From: UBA10649 sp965278945
GTDB lineage: Bacteria; Actinomycetota; Actinomycetes; S36-B12
Reading direction: 5' to 3'
NCBI GenBank assembly: GCA_965278945.1
Contig: OZ257128.1
Location: 1,488,001 to 1,552,000, forward strand
Length of the DNA: 64,000 bases
In this document: positions 1 to 8,914 of the stretch, piece after piece
How the letters are laid out: each line of letters opens with the position of its first letter
How positions within the stretch are numbered: the first letter of the stretch is position 1
Program-made: the position numbers and the translations under genes
The notes under the pieces: model-generated
Told to the model about the DNA's origin: nothing
Database searches by the model: none
The model's input: the letters and a program-made list of their open reading frames with translations, nothing else

Positions 1-7
1 GTGTTTC

Positions 8-19
8 CCGAGCGCTCGG
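8..19. promoter_or_regulatory. Perfect 12-bp palindrome upstream of the liv operon
   Basis: CCGAGCGCTCGG is its own reverse complement and lies about 80 bases before the first liv gene. Palindromes of this form are typical TetR-family operators in actinobacteria, so a TetR regulator may control the transporter. The regulator is not visible here and may lie left of the window. Confidence 0.45.
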
Positions 20-98
20 TTGATAATGAATCCTGCTAAGGCTGCACGTTCCCGCGAGCTCCGTGTGGAGACCTCGCTCATCACAAGTAGGAGGCTGA

Positions 99-1265
99 AT
101 GTTCAGAATTCGGTTGGTAGTGACGGTGGCGATCGGCGCACTGGCAATCGCGGCATGCGGCTCGAGCACGAGCGCGGACTCCACCTCACCAGTGGCGTCG
201 AGCGCGAGCGAGCAGACGGAGGCGGCCGGGAAGAAGATCCAAATAGTCGATATCATCGGCGCTACTGGTGCGACCAGTTCAGTTGCCGCGTTGACAGTTC
301 CCGGTGTCCAATTGGCGGTAGACGAGATCAACTCTTCCGGCTATTTGGGTGACTCGCAGATCGAACTCACGGTTCAGGACTCGGGGTCCGATCCTCAACA
401 GGCCTCCGCGTTGTTTACGCAGGCCGCCAATGATCCGAATATCCTCGGCGCGATAGGGCCCGTCTACAGCCTGGAGGCTCTCAGTGTGGGTCCCCTCGCG
501 ATGAGGTATAAGTTGCCCACCATCTTCACGCAAGCCGGGAGTCCCGGTGTTGTCAGCGGGGAGTACACATATCGCGCCACCGCGCCTTTCTCGACGCTCT
601 ACCCTGTTCTGTTCGACAAGTTGGCGGCTGACGGCGTCAAAACGATAGGGCTCCTCTACGACTCGGCGAATCCGAACTTGACGGATATCGGTGAGTCTGT
701 GATCCCAGCGCTTGCAAAGTCCGCCGGCATTGAGGTCGTGGCAAGTGTCGGCGTTCCGACATCGACAATTGATTACAGCGCACCGTTGGGCAAGATCGTG
801 GATGCTGACCCTGATGCCGTCGGAGTTCTCTTGGTCACCAAGTCGAACGGCACCGGTATCCAGCAACTCCGGAATCTGGGCTACGAGGGAACGATCTTTT
901 CCAGCCCGTCTGCCGGATCTGGGAATGCTGGGCCAGCAGGCAAAGGTGTGATCTGGCCGACCGACTTCAATACTGCCCAGCCCGGTTCTGGTACCGAAAC
1001 GTTCAACAAGCTCTTCATGGGCGCCAACAATGGGGAGACGCCCTCCAACTATGCGGCTGAAGGCTACGACGCGATGTGGATGATGGCACGCGGTATTAAG
1101 GCAGCCGGTGAACTCACCCGAGAAGGCCTACAGGCCGGCCTCGACAAGGTCGCGGCTGAAGGCTTTGAAGGCGCAATGGGACCTCTCACGTTTGATAATC
1201 GCGACTTGCGTGTTCCGGGGGTTGTGGTGCAGTGGGACGGGACGAAGGAGATCCTCGTCGACTAA
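99..1265 (+). CDS. livK: Branched-chain amino-acid type ABC transporter substrate-binding lipoprotein
   Basis: This 388-residue protein should bind the transported solute outside the membrane and deliver it to the permease pair encoded next. The N-terminus is a lipoprotein signal: a basic start, a hydrophobic core and a lipobox ending IAAC, with Cys20 as the lipidated residue. The rest is a type I periplasmic-binding fold of the LivJ/LivK family. A strong AGGAGG at 89-94 fixes the ATG. It is the first gene of a five-gene operon. Members of this family also bind amides, urea, aromatics or other solutes, so the substrate is not certain. Confidence 0.9.
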   Translation: MFRIRLVVTVAIGALAIAACGSSTSADSTSPVASSASEQTEAAGKKIQIVDIIGATGATSSVAALTVPGVQLAVDEINSSGYLGDSQIELTVQDSGSDPQQASALFTQAANDPNILGAIGPVYSLEALSVGPLAMRYKLPTIFTQAGSPGVVSGEYTYRATAPFSTLYPVLFDKLAADGVKTIGLLYDSANPNLTDIGESVIPALAKSAGIEVVASVGVPTSTIDYSAPLGKIVDADPDAVGVLLVTKSNGTGIQQLRNLGYEGTIFSSPSAGSGNAGPAGKGVIWPTDFNTAQPGSGTETFNKLFMGANNGETPSNYAAEGYDAMWMMARGIKAAGELTREGLQAGLDKVAAEGFEGAMGPLTFDNRDLRVPGVVVQWDGTKEILVD

Positions 1266-1364
1266 CACAACCAATCACAAGGACATGCATGTCGTTGCGT
1301 AGCGCCGTGCTCCACAAGAGATGCTGGTCCTTCTGCTAGATGGAACGAGAGAGATCGGGGTGAG

Positions 1365-2258
1365 ATGGCAGAGAGCGTTGTAAACATCATCACGTTGGGC
1401 TCCATCTATACGCTCTTCGCCCTCGGTTTGACCCTGTCCTGGGGGACGGTGGGCGTCTTGAACATGGCACACGGCAGCATCTTCATGTTCTCGACGTTCA
1501 TCGCCTTCTGGGTCGCCACCAATCTTGTCTACGTGAATCCACTCGTCGATCTTTTCATTGCCATGGCTGCGGGCGCTTCGCTGTCTGTTGCCCTTGAACT
1601 CCTTGCTATTCAACCGATTCTTCGGCGGCACAAACGAAGGAGTGCAGCGGACACCCAGATTCTCGTTGCGGGTATCGGCATCGCGACTGTGCCGGTCGCG
1701 ATCGCAGATATGGGAACGGATGGTTCCCCGTTTGGACTCACAGGCTCGTCGAGCCTGACATATCGGGTTAGCGTGTTCGGAACTAGCGTCTCGGTGATTC
1801 AGATCCTCATTGTTGTCGTTGGAGTGAGCTTCACGGTCCTTCTCGCGTGGTGGCTTCGTCGATCTCGTCAAGGTCTTGCACTGCGCGCGCTCGGGGTCGA
1901 TCCCGAAGTCGCGAGTTTGATGGGCGTCGGCCGAAGACTGCCCTCGGTGTCCGTGATGGCCGTTTCTGGGGCATTGGCAGGACTCGCCGGAGCGCTTCTC
2001 GCGCTACAACTGGGAGTAATGGCTCCAGAGTCAGGAGATAGCTTTCTCATAAAGGCTTTTTCCGCGGTCGTACTGGGCGGCGTCGGAAGCGTAATCGGGA
2101 CGATGTCGGCGGCGTATGTCTTGGCCGCCTGCGAAGTGCTCATCTTGACAGCGACGTCCGGAGTGTGGGTAGACGCGGTGTCCTTCACACTCATTTTTCT
2201 TGTGCTTCTCCTGCGACCGCAAGGGCTGTTCGGCAAACGAGACGTGGTGAGGACGTGA
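1365..2258 (+). CDS. livH: LivH-type ABC transporter permease
   Basis: This 297-residue integral membrane protein has about eight hydrophobic segments and belongs to the LivH branched-chain amino-acid permease family. It would form half of the membrane channel with the next protein. The early NMAHGS motif is typical of the family (normally N-x-A-H-G). About 100 non-coding bases separate it from the binding-protein gene, and its stop codon overlaps the GTG start of livM, so the two permeases are translationally coupled. Confidence 0.9.
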   Translation: MAESVVNIITLGSIYTLFALGLTLSWGTVGVLNMAHGSIFMFSTFIAFWVATNLVYVNPLVDLFIAMAAGASLSVALELLAIQPILRRHKRRSAADTQILVAGIGIATVPVAIADMGTDGSPFGLTGSSSLTYRVSVFGTSVSVIQILIVVVGVSFTVLLAWWLRRSRQGLALRALGVDPEVASLMGVGRRLPSVSVMAVSGALAGLAGALLALQLGVMAPESGDSFLIKAFSAVVLGGVGSVIGTMSAAYVLAACEVLILTATSGVWVDAVSFTLIFLVLLLRPQGLFGKRDVVRT

Positions 2259-3190
2259 CGCAATGGTACGCGTCGAACTTGGTACTCATTCAGGGCGGGC
2301 TCATAGCCTTCTTGCTTGCTCTAAGTTTCCAAATCCCCATGCGGATGGGAGTTTTTTCGTTCGCCGGCGTCGGCTTCTACGCCATCGGCGCCTACAGTTC
2401 GGGTATAGCGATAAAGAGTCACGGCTTCGCCGTCCCGACTGCGATCCTTCTTGGAGTATGCATCGCGGTAGTCGTATCCATTGCGCTCGGCCTGCTGGTC
2501 TCGCGTCTTTCAGGGCTGTACCTCGGCATGGCGACGATCTCATTTGACCTCATTGTCTCGGTCGTGGCTTCCAACTGGGGAAGCCTCACGGGTGGACCCG
2601 CTGGCCTGTTTGGCGTCGACGCAACGATCGGCACAGCCGAAATCTTTGTTGTCGTTCTCGCATGCGTCCTCTTGAGCGCTCTCGCTGAACGCGGTTCTCT
2701 TTCGCGACAAATCGATTGCGTAAGAGAGGATCGTGAACTGGCGCTCTCGTTCGGGATTAGGGTCGACAGCCTCAAGCTTTCCGCTTTTGTCGCCAGCGCC
2801 ATCGTCGGCTCACTTGCAGGAGCGTTCAACACGCTCGTCTCGACCACAGTGTCGCCTTCGCAGGTCGGATTCGGACTCGTAGTGCTCGCGTTGACGATGG
2901 TTATCGTCGGCGGATCCAGGTCGTGGCTGGGGGCTCTCATCGGGGCTGCCATATTCACGTGGCTTCCGTCGGTATCGAGGATGGCCGGAGACTATAGTCT
3001 GATCGTCTACGGAATCATCGTGGCAGTCGCAGCGATCTACGTGCCTAACGGAATATTCGGTTGGCTCGTCTCCTTACGCCGCGTTGCGCAAAGGCGAATG
3101 AGGCGACTCTCATCCCGGCAGCAGGCCAAGCCTTCATTCCCTCCCGATAAGGGTGATCGGCAGACGATGTCCAAAGCGAGCCACGAATGA
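2255..3190 (+). CDS. livM: LivM-type ABC transporter permease
   Basis: This 311-residue protein is the second permease. I chose the GTG at 2255, which overlaps the livH stop (GTGA) and follows a GGTGAGGA ribosome site. A longer reading frame exists upstream but lies entirely inside livH. The protein has multiple membrane spans and the family-typical GRS-x-x-G-A-like stretch near the end (GGSRSWLGALIG). Its C-terminal tail of about 40 residues is basic and cytosolic. It overlaps the ATPase gene that follows by four bases (ATGA). Confidence 0.88.
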   Translation: MTQWYASNLVLIQGGLIAFLLALSFQIPMRMGVFSFAGVGFYAIGAYSSGIAIKSHGFAVPTAILLGVCIAVVVSIALGLLVSRLSGLYLGMATISFDLIVSVVASNWGSLTGGPAGLFGVDATIGTAEIFVVVLACVLLSALAERGSLSRQIDCVREDRELALSFGIRVDSLKLSAFVASAIVGSLAGAFNTLVSTTVSPSQVGFGLVVLALTMVIVGGSRSWLGALIGAAIFTWLPSVSRMAGDYSLIVYGIIVAVAAIYVPNGIFGWLVSLRRVAQRRMRRLSSRQQAKPSFPPDKGDRQTMSKASHE

Positions 3191-3954
3191 TCCACACCGC
3201 GAGAGACCTAATCGTGAAGGACGTTTCCGTCAGTTTTGGTGGCGTTCGTGCTCTGAACTCTCTTAGCCTCCGCGCTCTACCAGGACGAATCACCGGGATA
3301 ATCGGCCCCAACGGTTGCGGGAAAAGCACCCTGTTGGGAGCCATTTTCAAGTCCGTTGCGATCGAGGAGGGGTCCATTCGATTCGGTGAGGTCGACTTGG
3401 AGTCAAGTCGCCGCGGAGAGGCCTCTAGGCTAGGGATCGCGCGGACATTCCAAACCGTCAGGCTGCTCCCGGATCTCGATGTCAGAGGGAACGTCTCCGT
3501 CGGGGCCGATTCGGCTCCTCGGCATCGACGCAAGTCGGATTCTGGGCATCGGTTCGCCTCGATGAGGGACCGTGTGAATGCAGCTATCGCAAGAACGGGA
3601 CTCGAGGGAATGGAACATCTACTTCCTCACGAGATGTCGTATGGGAATCAGAGGCGTGTCGAGATCGCACGAGCGATTGCCTCCGAGCCGGCGTTGATGA
3701 TCATGGACGAACCCACTGCTGGCATGAATTCGACTGAACGCGATGAAGTGAGCTCGTTGCTCAGAAGGCTCCTTCTCGAGGGTATTCCACAGCTGCTGAT
3801 CGAACACGATATCCGCTTCATCGTCGATACCTGCGACTACCTGTATTGCATGAGTGCGGGATCTGTGATATGCGACGGCGCCCCAGACGACGTCGCGAAC
3901 GACGAACGAGTTCAGGAGGCTTACTTTGGAAGAAAGTCCAGTACGACCTCTTGA
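3187..3954 (+). CDS. livG: LivG-type ABC transporter ATP-binding protein
   Basis: This 255-residue protein is one of the two ATPases that energise the importer. Walker A (GPNGCGKST) is at residues 40-48, the signature stretch (MSYGNQRR, the LivG-style variant of LSGGQ) at about 150-157, and Walker B with its catalytic Glu (MIMDEP) at 171-176. An H-loop follows (IEHD). The start overlaps livM by four bases. All catalytic motifs are intact. Confidence 0.92.
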   Translation: MIHTARDLIVKDVSVSFGGVRALNSLSLRALPGRITGIIGPNGCGKSTLLGAIFKSVAIEEGSIRFGEVDLESSRRGEASRLGIARTFQTVRLLPDLDVRGNVSVGADSAPRHRRKSDSGHRFASMRDRVNAAIARTGLEGMEHLLPHEMSYGNQRRVEIARAIASEPALMIMDEPTAGMNSTERDEVSSLLRRLLLEGIPQLLIEHDIRFIVDTCDYLYCMSAGSVICDGAPDDVANDERVQEAYFGRKSSTTS

Positions 3955-4669
3955 GGTCTCGGAACTTTTTGCCGGGTACGGACGAGCTTTGGTGGTTCAC
4001 GGCCTCAGTCTGAGTGCTGCTGCCGGGACGGTCACGTTGCTCCTCGGCCCGAACGGCTCTGGCAAGTCGACCACACTAAAATCCATAGCGGGGACCATTC
4101 AGCCGGAAGCTGGATCCATCCGGCTGTTCGGTGAAGAGATCTCAGGGTCTCCGTCCCACCGGAACGTGAGACGGGGCCTCGTTCTCGTTCCAGAAGGCCG
4201 ACGCATTATCGGGTCGCTCACCGTTGAGGAAAACCTGCGATTGGGTGCCCACACTCTTAGTACCGTCGACTGTAGTCGCAATCTGAACGAGATGTTCGAT
4301 CGGTTCCCCGTTCTCAGGTCACACCGAAAACTCCACGCTGGGCTTCTGAGCGGAGGGCAGCAGCAAATCCTGGCGTTTGCTCGGGGCCTAATGTCGAACC
4401 CCCGAGTGATGCTTATCGACGAGCCCTCGATGGGGCTGGCGCCAGTAATGATCGCAGACATTTTCTCAGAGGTACGACGCATTGCGGATTCGGGCGTTTC
4501 CGTTGTAATTGTCGAGCAGAATGCTGAGGCTGGGCTTCGCATCGCCGACTCTGTTCTTGTAATTGCTCGCGGTGAGGAGCTCTATAATGGGTCGAAAGCC
4601 GAAGCGATGGCCCATCCCGCAGTGGGAGCCCTTCTCCCACCCGGGCCGTTAGGAAAAGCCGCAGGATGA
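3926..4669 (+). CDS. livF: LivF-type ABC transporter ATP-binding protein
   Basis: This 247-residue second ATPase starts at a TTG at 3926, inside the livG 3' end. That start is supported by AGGAGG at 3914-3919. Walker A (GPNGSGKST) is at residues 41-49. LLSGGQQQ and LIDEPSMGL supply the signature and Walker B motifs. The LAPVMI stretch after Walker B is typical of LivF. A 7-bp perfect hairpin (GTGGGAG/CTCCCAC, 4622-4640) lies near the 3' end of the gene. This closes the five-gene operon. Confidence 0.92.
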   Translation: MEESPVRPLEVSELFAGYGRALVVHGLSLSAAAGTVTLLLGPNGSGKSTTLKSIAGTIQPEAGSIRLFGEEISGSPSHRNVRRGLVLVPEGRRIIGSLTVEENLRLGAHTLSTVDCSRNLNEMFDRFPVLRSHRKLHAGLLSGGQQQILAFARGLMSNPRVMLIDEPSMGLAPVMIADIFSEVRRIADSGVSVVIVEQNAEAGLRIADSVLVIARGEELYNGSKAEAMAHPAVGALLPPGPLGKAAG

Positions 4670-4681
4670 GTTCGTATCTGT

Positions 4682-4705
4682 AGCCTCCTCCGCTATCTCG
4701 AGGCT
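4682..4705 (+). terminator. Possible hairpin terminator of the liv operon
   Basis: AGCCTC and GAGGCT are separated by 12 bases, 13 bases after the livF stop. There is no T run, so termination is only suggested by position. Confidence 0.3.
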
Positions 4706-4875
4706 GGCCGAAGTTCATGTTGCGGGTCATAGCAGCGAACTGCCCTGCTTTGCTCAGCGCCCTTCGCGACGAGGACCTCTATCACGGGGCATCCCTCGTC
4801 GCAATTACAGCATGGTGCTGAAGCGACCCCGACGGGTGCTGTATTAGGCCAGTCTCGCCAATTGGTTATCGAGAG

Positions 4876-5029
4876 TCATGTGGCTGGGGAGATGAAGAGC
4901 TCCCACTGGTTGCCGGTCTTCGTGTCTGGTGCCTCGACCTTGATGCGTCGGCCGATTTTGATCGCACAAGAGTCATGCGCCTGTCAGGGCGACGATCGCG
5001 ATGACCGCCATGGCTGCGCAGAGGGTCAT
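4876..5029 (-). pseudogene. Small secreted-protein-like frame, apparently frameshifted
   Basis: On the minus strand an ATG at 5029 follows a GAAGGA ribosome site. It opens a hydrophobic, signal-like stretch (MTLCAAMAVIAIVALTG) that stops at 4973. A plausible continuation runs in another frame to a stop at 4876 (CAIKIGRRIKVEAPDTK and on). It may be a decayed small exported protein. No family was recognised, and chance cannot be excluded. Confidence 0.25.
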
Positions 5030-5094
5030 TTTACGTCCTTCGTTCCTTCGTTGCGCTACGGACTTGGGGCCTGCGTCCGCCCCAGGCTGAGCCC

Positions 5095-5245
5095 GCCCAC
5101 GCGAGGGTGTAGCGCGGGCGAGGTAGGCCTCAATGTTTTGCACGCCGCGGGCGGCCTGTCGATCGATCTCGGATGTGGCGCGGAGTCGGTCTTCACGTTC
5201 TTGGGAGAGCCTTGTTACAGACGCGTAGACCCCGGCTCCGCCATA
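5095..5245 (-). pseudogene. C-terminal fragment of a small membrane protein (paralogue of 32384-32656)
   Basis: The translated stretch beginning YGGAGVY and ending with QAARGVQNIEAYLAR aligns without gaps to residues 42-85 of the 90-residue protein at 32384-32656 (YGGAAVY ... EAARGVSEIEDYLAR), with about half the residues identical. The membrane-spanning N-terminal half is missing, and the upstream DNA does not encode it in any frame I could see. This is a truncated relic of the same family. The conserved part is the soluble, charged tail. Confidence 0.55.
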
Positions 5246-5270
5246 CTTCCTCGCGGGACTACAGAGAAAT

Positions 5271-5756
5271 TTAGAGGAGGCCATCAACGATGTCGGCCAG
5301 ATGGCGCAACAGTGGTGCGGCCAGCGCGCGCTCGGTGTCCGAGAGTCCGCCCCACGCGCCCGCGAGGTGGTCGGCGACGACTTCGCGCTTGGTGTCAAGG
5401 AACTCCTCGCCCTGCGGGGTTAACGTCACCGCACGTCGACGCGCATCCGTCGTGTCTGCGACGACCTGCGCGAGGCCCTGCCGGACCAGTCCAGCGACGC
5501 TACGCGTGACGGTGGGTTGCGACAGGCCCGCCAACTCGGCGACCGCGCTGATCCCGGCGACGCCGGTCTCATCGATAGCGTCCATTAACACCAACTGGGG
5601 GACGGTGATGTCCTCAAACAGGGGTTGCATGCGCCCCCGAGTGCGACGAGCGGCCGCGAGGAAGGCCATGAGAGCGTCGGCAAAGTCGTTGGCGTCCCCT
5701 GGCGTGGCCCCGACGGCCCGCCCAAGGGCGCCGCTTGCCCGTCGAGGAGCGTCCAC
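5271..5756 (-). CDS. MarR-family transcriptional regulator
   Basis: This 161-residue protein has a MarR winged helix-turn-helix. The recognition region is at about residues 69-91 (ISAVAELAGLSQPTVTRS) and the wing has the family DxxDxR form (DTTDARRR) at 101-108. The start is a GTG. It closely resembles the MarR at 18716-19192 through TARRTRGR, the VPQL and MDAID segments and LSQPTVTRSV, so they are paralogues. It lies downstream of a MarR-exporter-MarR cluster on the same strand and probably senses small aromatic or lipophilic ligands, as the family often does. Confidence 0.88.
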   Translation of the reverse strand: MDAPRRASGALGRAVGATPGDANDFADALMAFLAAARRTRGRMQPLFEDITVPQLVLMDAIDETGVAGISAVAELAGLSQPTVTRSVAGLVRQGLAQVVADTTDARRRAVTLTPQGEEFLDTKREVVADHLAGAWGGLSDTERALAAPLLRHLADIVDGLL

Positions 5757-5992
5757 GTCACATCCGCCTTTCTCCGCGTCCCCTTTAGGCCGCTGCCCGA
5801 TCCAGTTTTACCACCCACCTCGACAGCTCATGAGATCCGACTGCGAATTCGGTCGTCGTCCTGCCAGGGCTACGCCCCAGCGGGGAGCGGTCCTGAACCA
5901 GAGGTGCGGCGCGACTCTCGCGCAGGCAAGAGCGTGCGGCGTGACGGGAGGCCGTGTCGCCGACACAGTCTGGCAGCACCGCGGCCTCAGGG

Positions 5993-6463
5993 TTACCAGT
6001 CGAGACTGTTGAACCTCGCCAGCATCTGACCGAACGCAGTGATGTCTTCTTGGTCCCAGTTCGCCATCCCCCGCCGGAACCCGGCGAGTCTAAGAGCACG
6101 CAGGGCGCGAAATCGTGCCAGCCCCGTGTCGGTCAGTTCCAGGTGCACTGTTCGCGTACCGGACTCGGGTTGCTGGCGACTGATCAGGCCGAGGAGTTCG
6201 AGCGCGCTGACTTGTCGGCTGATAGTCGGCTTGCCTACTCCACTCCATTGTGCGATGGCGCTGACGGAGGTGGCCTCACCAGACTCGATAACCGACAAAA
6301 TCCCGTAAGCGGTGGTGTCCAGATCGGGGTGCACCTCGTGAGCGGCATGCGTGACCCGCGACCGGACACGTCGAATCAGAGTGATGAGTTGCTGTTCCAG
6401 GAACTGAACGGCCTCGGGCGCCTCGCCGTCGGATCTATTGACGGGTGAGACCTTATCGCTCAT
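5993..6463 (-). CDS. MarR-family transcriptional regulator next to an exporter
   Basis: This 156-residue MarR protein has its helix-turn-helix at about residues 67-92 (VSAIAQWSGVGKPTISRQV) and a short wing (PESGTRTV). Its ATG overlaps the stop codon of the upstream MFS gene (ATGA), so it is translated with that exporter. It is less similar to the other MarR proteins here than they are to each other. Likely role: feedback control of the exporter operon. Confidence 0.87.
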   Translation of the reverse strand: MSDKVSPVNRSDGEAPEAVQFLEQQLITLIRRVRSRVTHAAHEVHPDLDTTAYGILSVIESGEATSVSAIAQWSGVGKPTISRQVSALELLGLISRQQPESGTRTVHLELTDTGLARFRALRALRLAGFRRGMANWDQEDITAFGQMLARFNSLDW

Positions 6464-8150
6464 GTCAAGCGCCCCGGATGGCTTGCGGCCGGGTCGGCCC
6501 CCGTGAGTGCGCTCGTGCTCTCCCGGATTTCCTCCACGGTCAGGGGCTCGTGTTCATCCGCGCCGCCGGCCGACTCGGATCGTGCCTGGTCCTGCAAGAC
6601 TTGTGACGCTGTACGGGTCGACAGCGGCACCTCGTGGAGGAACGCGACGGCGATCACCGCAATCACCGCGATGGGGGCGGCGATGAGGAAGACCTCGGCA
6701 ATAGAGTCCGCGTACGTGCTCTCGACGACCGACCGGACCGCCTCAGGCAGTGTTGACATGTTCGGCAACTGACCTGCCGAACCCAATGCTGAGGCTGGCA
6801 CTCCTGCCTCAGCGAGCCGCTGGGGCAGGAGCGACGTGATGCGCAGCGCGAGGACGGCACCCAGCGCGCTGACGCCGATCGCCCCGCTGAGGCTGCGAAA
6901 GAACGCGACGTTCGAGCTCGCGGCGCCCAGTTCGCGCGCGGGCACGACGTTCTGCACTGACAGCACGAGGTTTTGCATAAGCATGCCGACACCAGTGCCA
7001 ATGATGAACATATACACGAAGAGCAGCGTAATCGCCGTGTCGTCGTGGATGCTCCCCATCAGTCCAAGGCCAATCGAGAGCAGGATCGCACCGGCCAGCA
7101 TGTAGCGCTTGTAGCGGCCAGTGCGGCTGATGATCCGGCCGATGATCGTTGATGATGCGATGAGGCCGACCATCATCGGAATGGTCGCCGTGCCCGACAG
7201 TGTTGCGCTGAGGCCTCGCCCGATCTGCATGTACTGGGTGAGGAACACGATGGTCCCGAACATCGCGACGCCGACGGAGATGCTCGCGATCACGGCCAGG
7301 ACGAAGGTCCGGTTCCTGAACAGCGCGAGCGGAATGATCGGTTCGATCGCCCGGGACTCCACCAGCAGCGCAAGTCCAAGAAGCATCAAGCCGATGATGA
7401 CCAGCAGCGTCGAGGGCGTGGATACCCACGCGAAGTTCTGTCCGGCTAGAGAGATCCACACCAGCAGGCAGGACACGCCCCCGGTGATCAAGCCCGCACC
7501 CAGGTAGTCGATCCGTACCGCTCGCGGGGGCCGCTCGGGAAGGTGCAGCGTCTTTTGCAGCAAGATCACCGCAGCGATCGCAAACGGCAACCCGACATAG
7601 AAGCACCACCGCCACCCAGCCACGACGTATCCGTGATCAGTCCGCCGAGCAGCGGGCCCGAGACCGTCGCGACGCCCATGACCGCACCCATATAGCCCAT
7701 GTAGCGGCCGCGCTCGCGCGGGCTGATGATGTCAGCGATGACCACGACGACGAGGGCCGTCATCCCGCCCGCTCCGATTCCCTGCAGGACCCGGAAGCCG
7801 ATCAGCATCCCGGACGACTGCGACAGCCCCGCCAGCATCGAGCTGATCACGAAGATCGCCAACGCCAACTGAACAAGCAGTTTGCGGTCAAGCAGATCCG
7901 CGAGCTTGCCCCAGATCGGTGTGCTGGCGGTGGTCGCAAGGAGTGTCGAGGTGATGACCCACGTATAGGCCGTCTGGCCGCCACCGAGGTCGGTAATGAT
8001 GCGAGGTAGTGCCGCGGAAACCACTGTGCTGGACAGCAATGCAACGAACAGGCCGAGCAGGAGGCCCGAGAGCGACTCGAGCACCTGACGGTGCGTCATC
8101 GCCGCTGACGCAGCATCGGTGTGCGTTGTGAAGTCGTCGGATGCGCTCAT
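6460..8150 (-). pseudogene. DHA2-family MFS drug/lipid exporter, broken by one frameshift
   Basis: The N-terminal part (8150 to about 7620) and the C-terminal part (about 7620 to 6460) belong to one 14-span DHA2 (EmrB/QacA-like) proton antiporter of about 563 residues. It is matched end to end by the intact 573-residue paralogue at 16387-18108. The frame breaks in the stretch equivalent to the paralogue's LSWRWTFW. Adding one G in the minus-strand run TCGTGGCTGGG (plus 7618-7624) restores TSWAGWRWCFYVG. Motifs such as RGRYMGYMGA and GPLLGG are normal. The gene overlaps both flanking marR genes by four bases (ATGA), giving a marR-exporter-marR operon. A sequencing error is a fair alternative to true loss. 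Confidence 0.85.
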
Positions 8151-8671
8151 GTATGCCTCACCTGTGAGAAGGGTCTGTCGCTGCAGGCGTTCCCGTGCAG
8201 CGCGGAGTCACCCGGAGAGACCGACGGTTCGTGGGTGTGCTCTAGGAGGTCGTGCCGCAAGCTCGCCAGCGTCCGTGCGACTTGCCGCAACTCGGGAGCA
8301 CTGCGTCCAGACAACCGGAGGCGGAACTTGCCACGCACACGTTCCTCAGCGTGGTCCAGCGCCTCACGCCCCGCGGCCGTTACCTGCACCAGCTGAGCAC
8401 GGCCGTCCCTGGGATCGGGCTGCCTACGTGCATATCCTGCGGCGACGAGTTCAGCGACCTGGCGGCTGGCAACCGACGAATCGACTCGGAGGTGAACCGC
8501 GAGGTCGCTCAAGCGGAGAGGTCCGAGCTGGCTCAGGTGCCATACCATCGCAGCTGCCGCCGCATGCATCTCCGGACCGACAATTCGCATCAATTCTCTC
8601 CTCGCGGACCCGAGCAATGCGATCTCTGCCAGTACCGCTGCACACGCCTCGTCGTGCTCGTTCACGCACAC
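8147..8671 (-). CDS. MarR-family repressor of the PAP2/exporter cluster (proposed)
   Basis: The open frame extends to 8911, but the upstream part runs through two operator palindromes. I place the start at GTG 8671 (174 residues; GTG 8665 is also possible). The winged helix-turn-helix lies at about residues 53-80 (LRLSDLAVHLRVDSSVASRQV) with a wing DPRDGRAQ. Its stop overlaps the MFS start (ATGA). Two palindromes just upstream of the start recur upstream of the PAP2 gene, so this protein is the best candidate to bind both sites. That is inference from position. Confidence 0.85.
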   Translation of the reverse strand: MCVNEHDEACAAVLAEIALLGSARRELMRIVGPEMHAAAAAMVWHLSQLGPLRLSDLAVHLRVDSSVASRQVAELVAAGYARRQPDPRDGRAQLVQVTAAGREALDHAEERVRGKFRLRLSGRSAPELRQVARTLASLRHDLLEHTHEPSVSPGDSALHGNACSDRPFSQVRHT

Positions 8672-8678
8672 CGCCCTA

Positions 8679-8726
8679 GTTGCCTGAGGCAACAGGCTAG
8701 ACGATACTAGTTGCTCGGAGCAACTA
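8679..8726. promoter_or_regulatory. Tandem palindromic operators upstream of marR
   Basis: Two inverted repeats lie with centres about 31 bases apart. One is GTTGCCTGAGGCAAC (8679-8693; perfect 7-bp arms around one base). The other is TAGTTGCTCGGAGCAACTA (8708-8726; perfect 9-bp arms around one base). The first is eight bases before the marR GTG. The same pair recurs at 9812-9857. Confidence 0.75.
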
Positions 8727-8914
8727 TGGGAAGGAGCCAAGGTGTGCAGTTTCCGCGCGAGCTGTCGGCTGCCGCCCCGCAGCTCACCTGCCCGGGTCAC
8801 AATCGCCGCGATGTCTACACGTCGGCCTCCTCCGGGGCGAGAGGCTTGAGCGGGGGCCTTTAGACATGGACACCACGGAAGTGCCTTTGGCACGGACCAC
8901 CACGGAGGCACACG

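Noticed and set aside
4862..5509. A 215-codon plus-strand frame
   Set aside because: It is opposite the marR 3' end and the small-protein relics, with no motif and no ribosome site.
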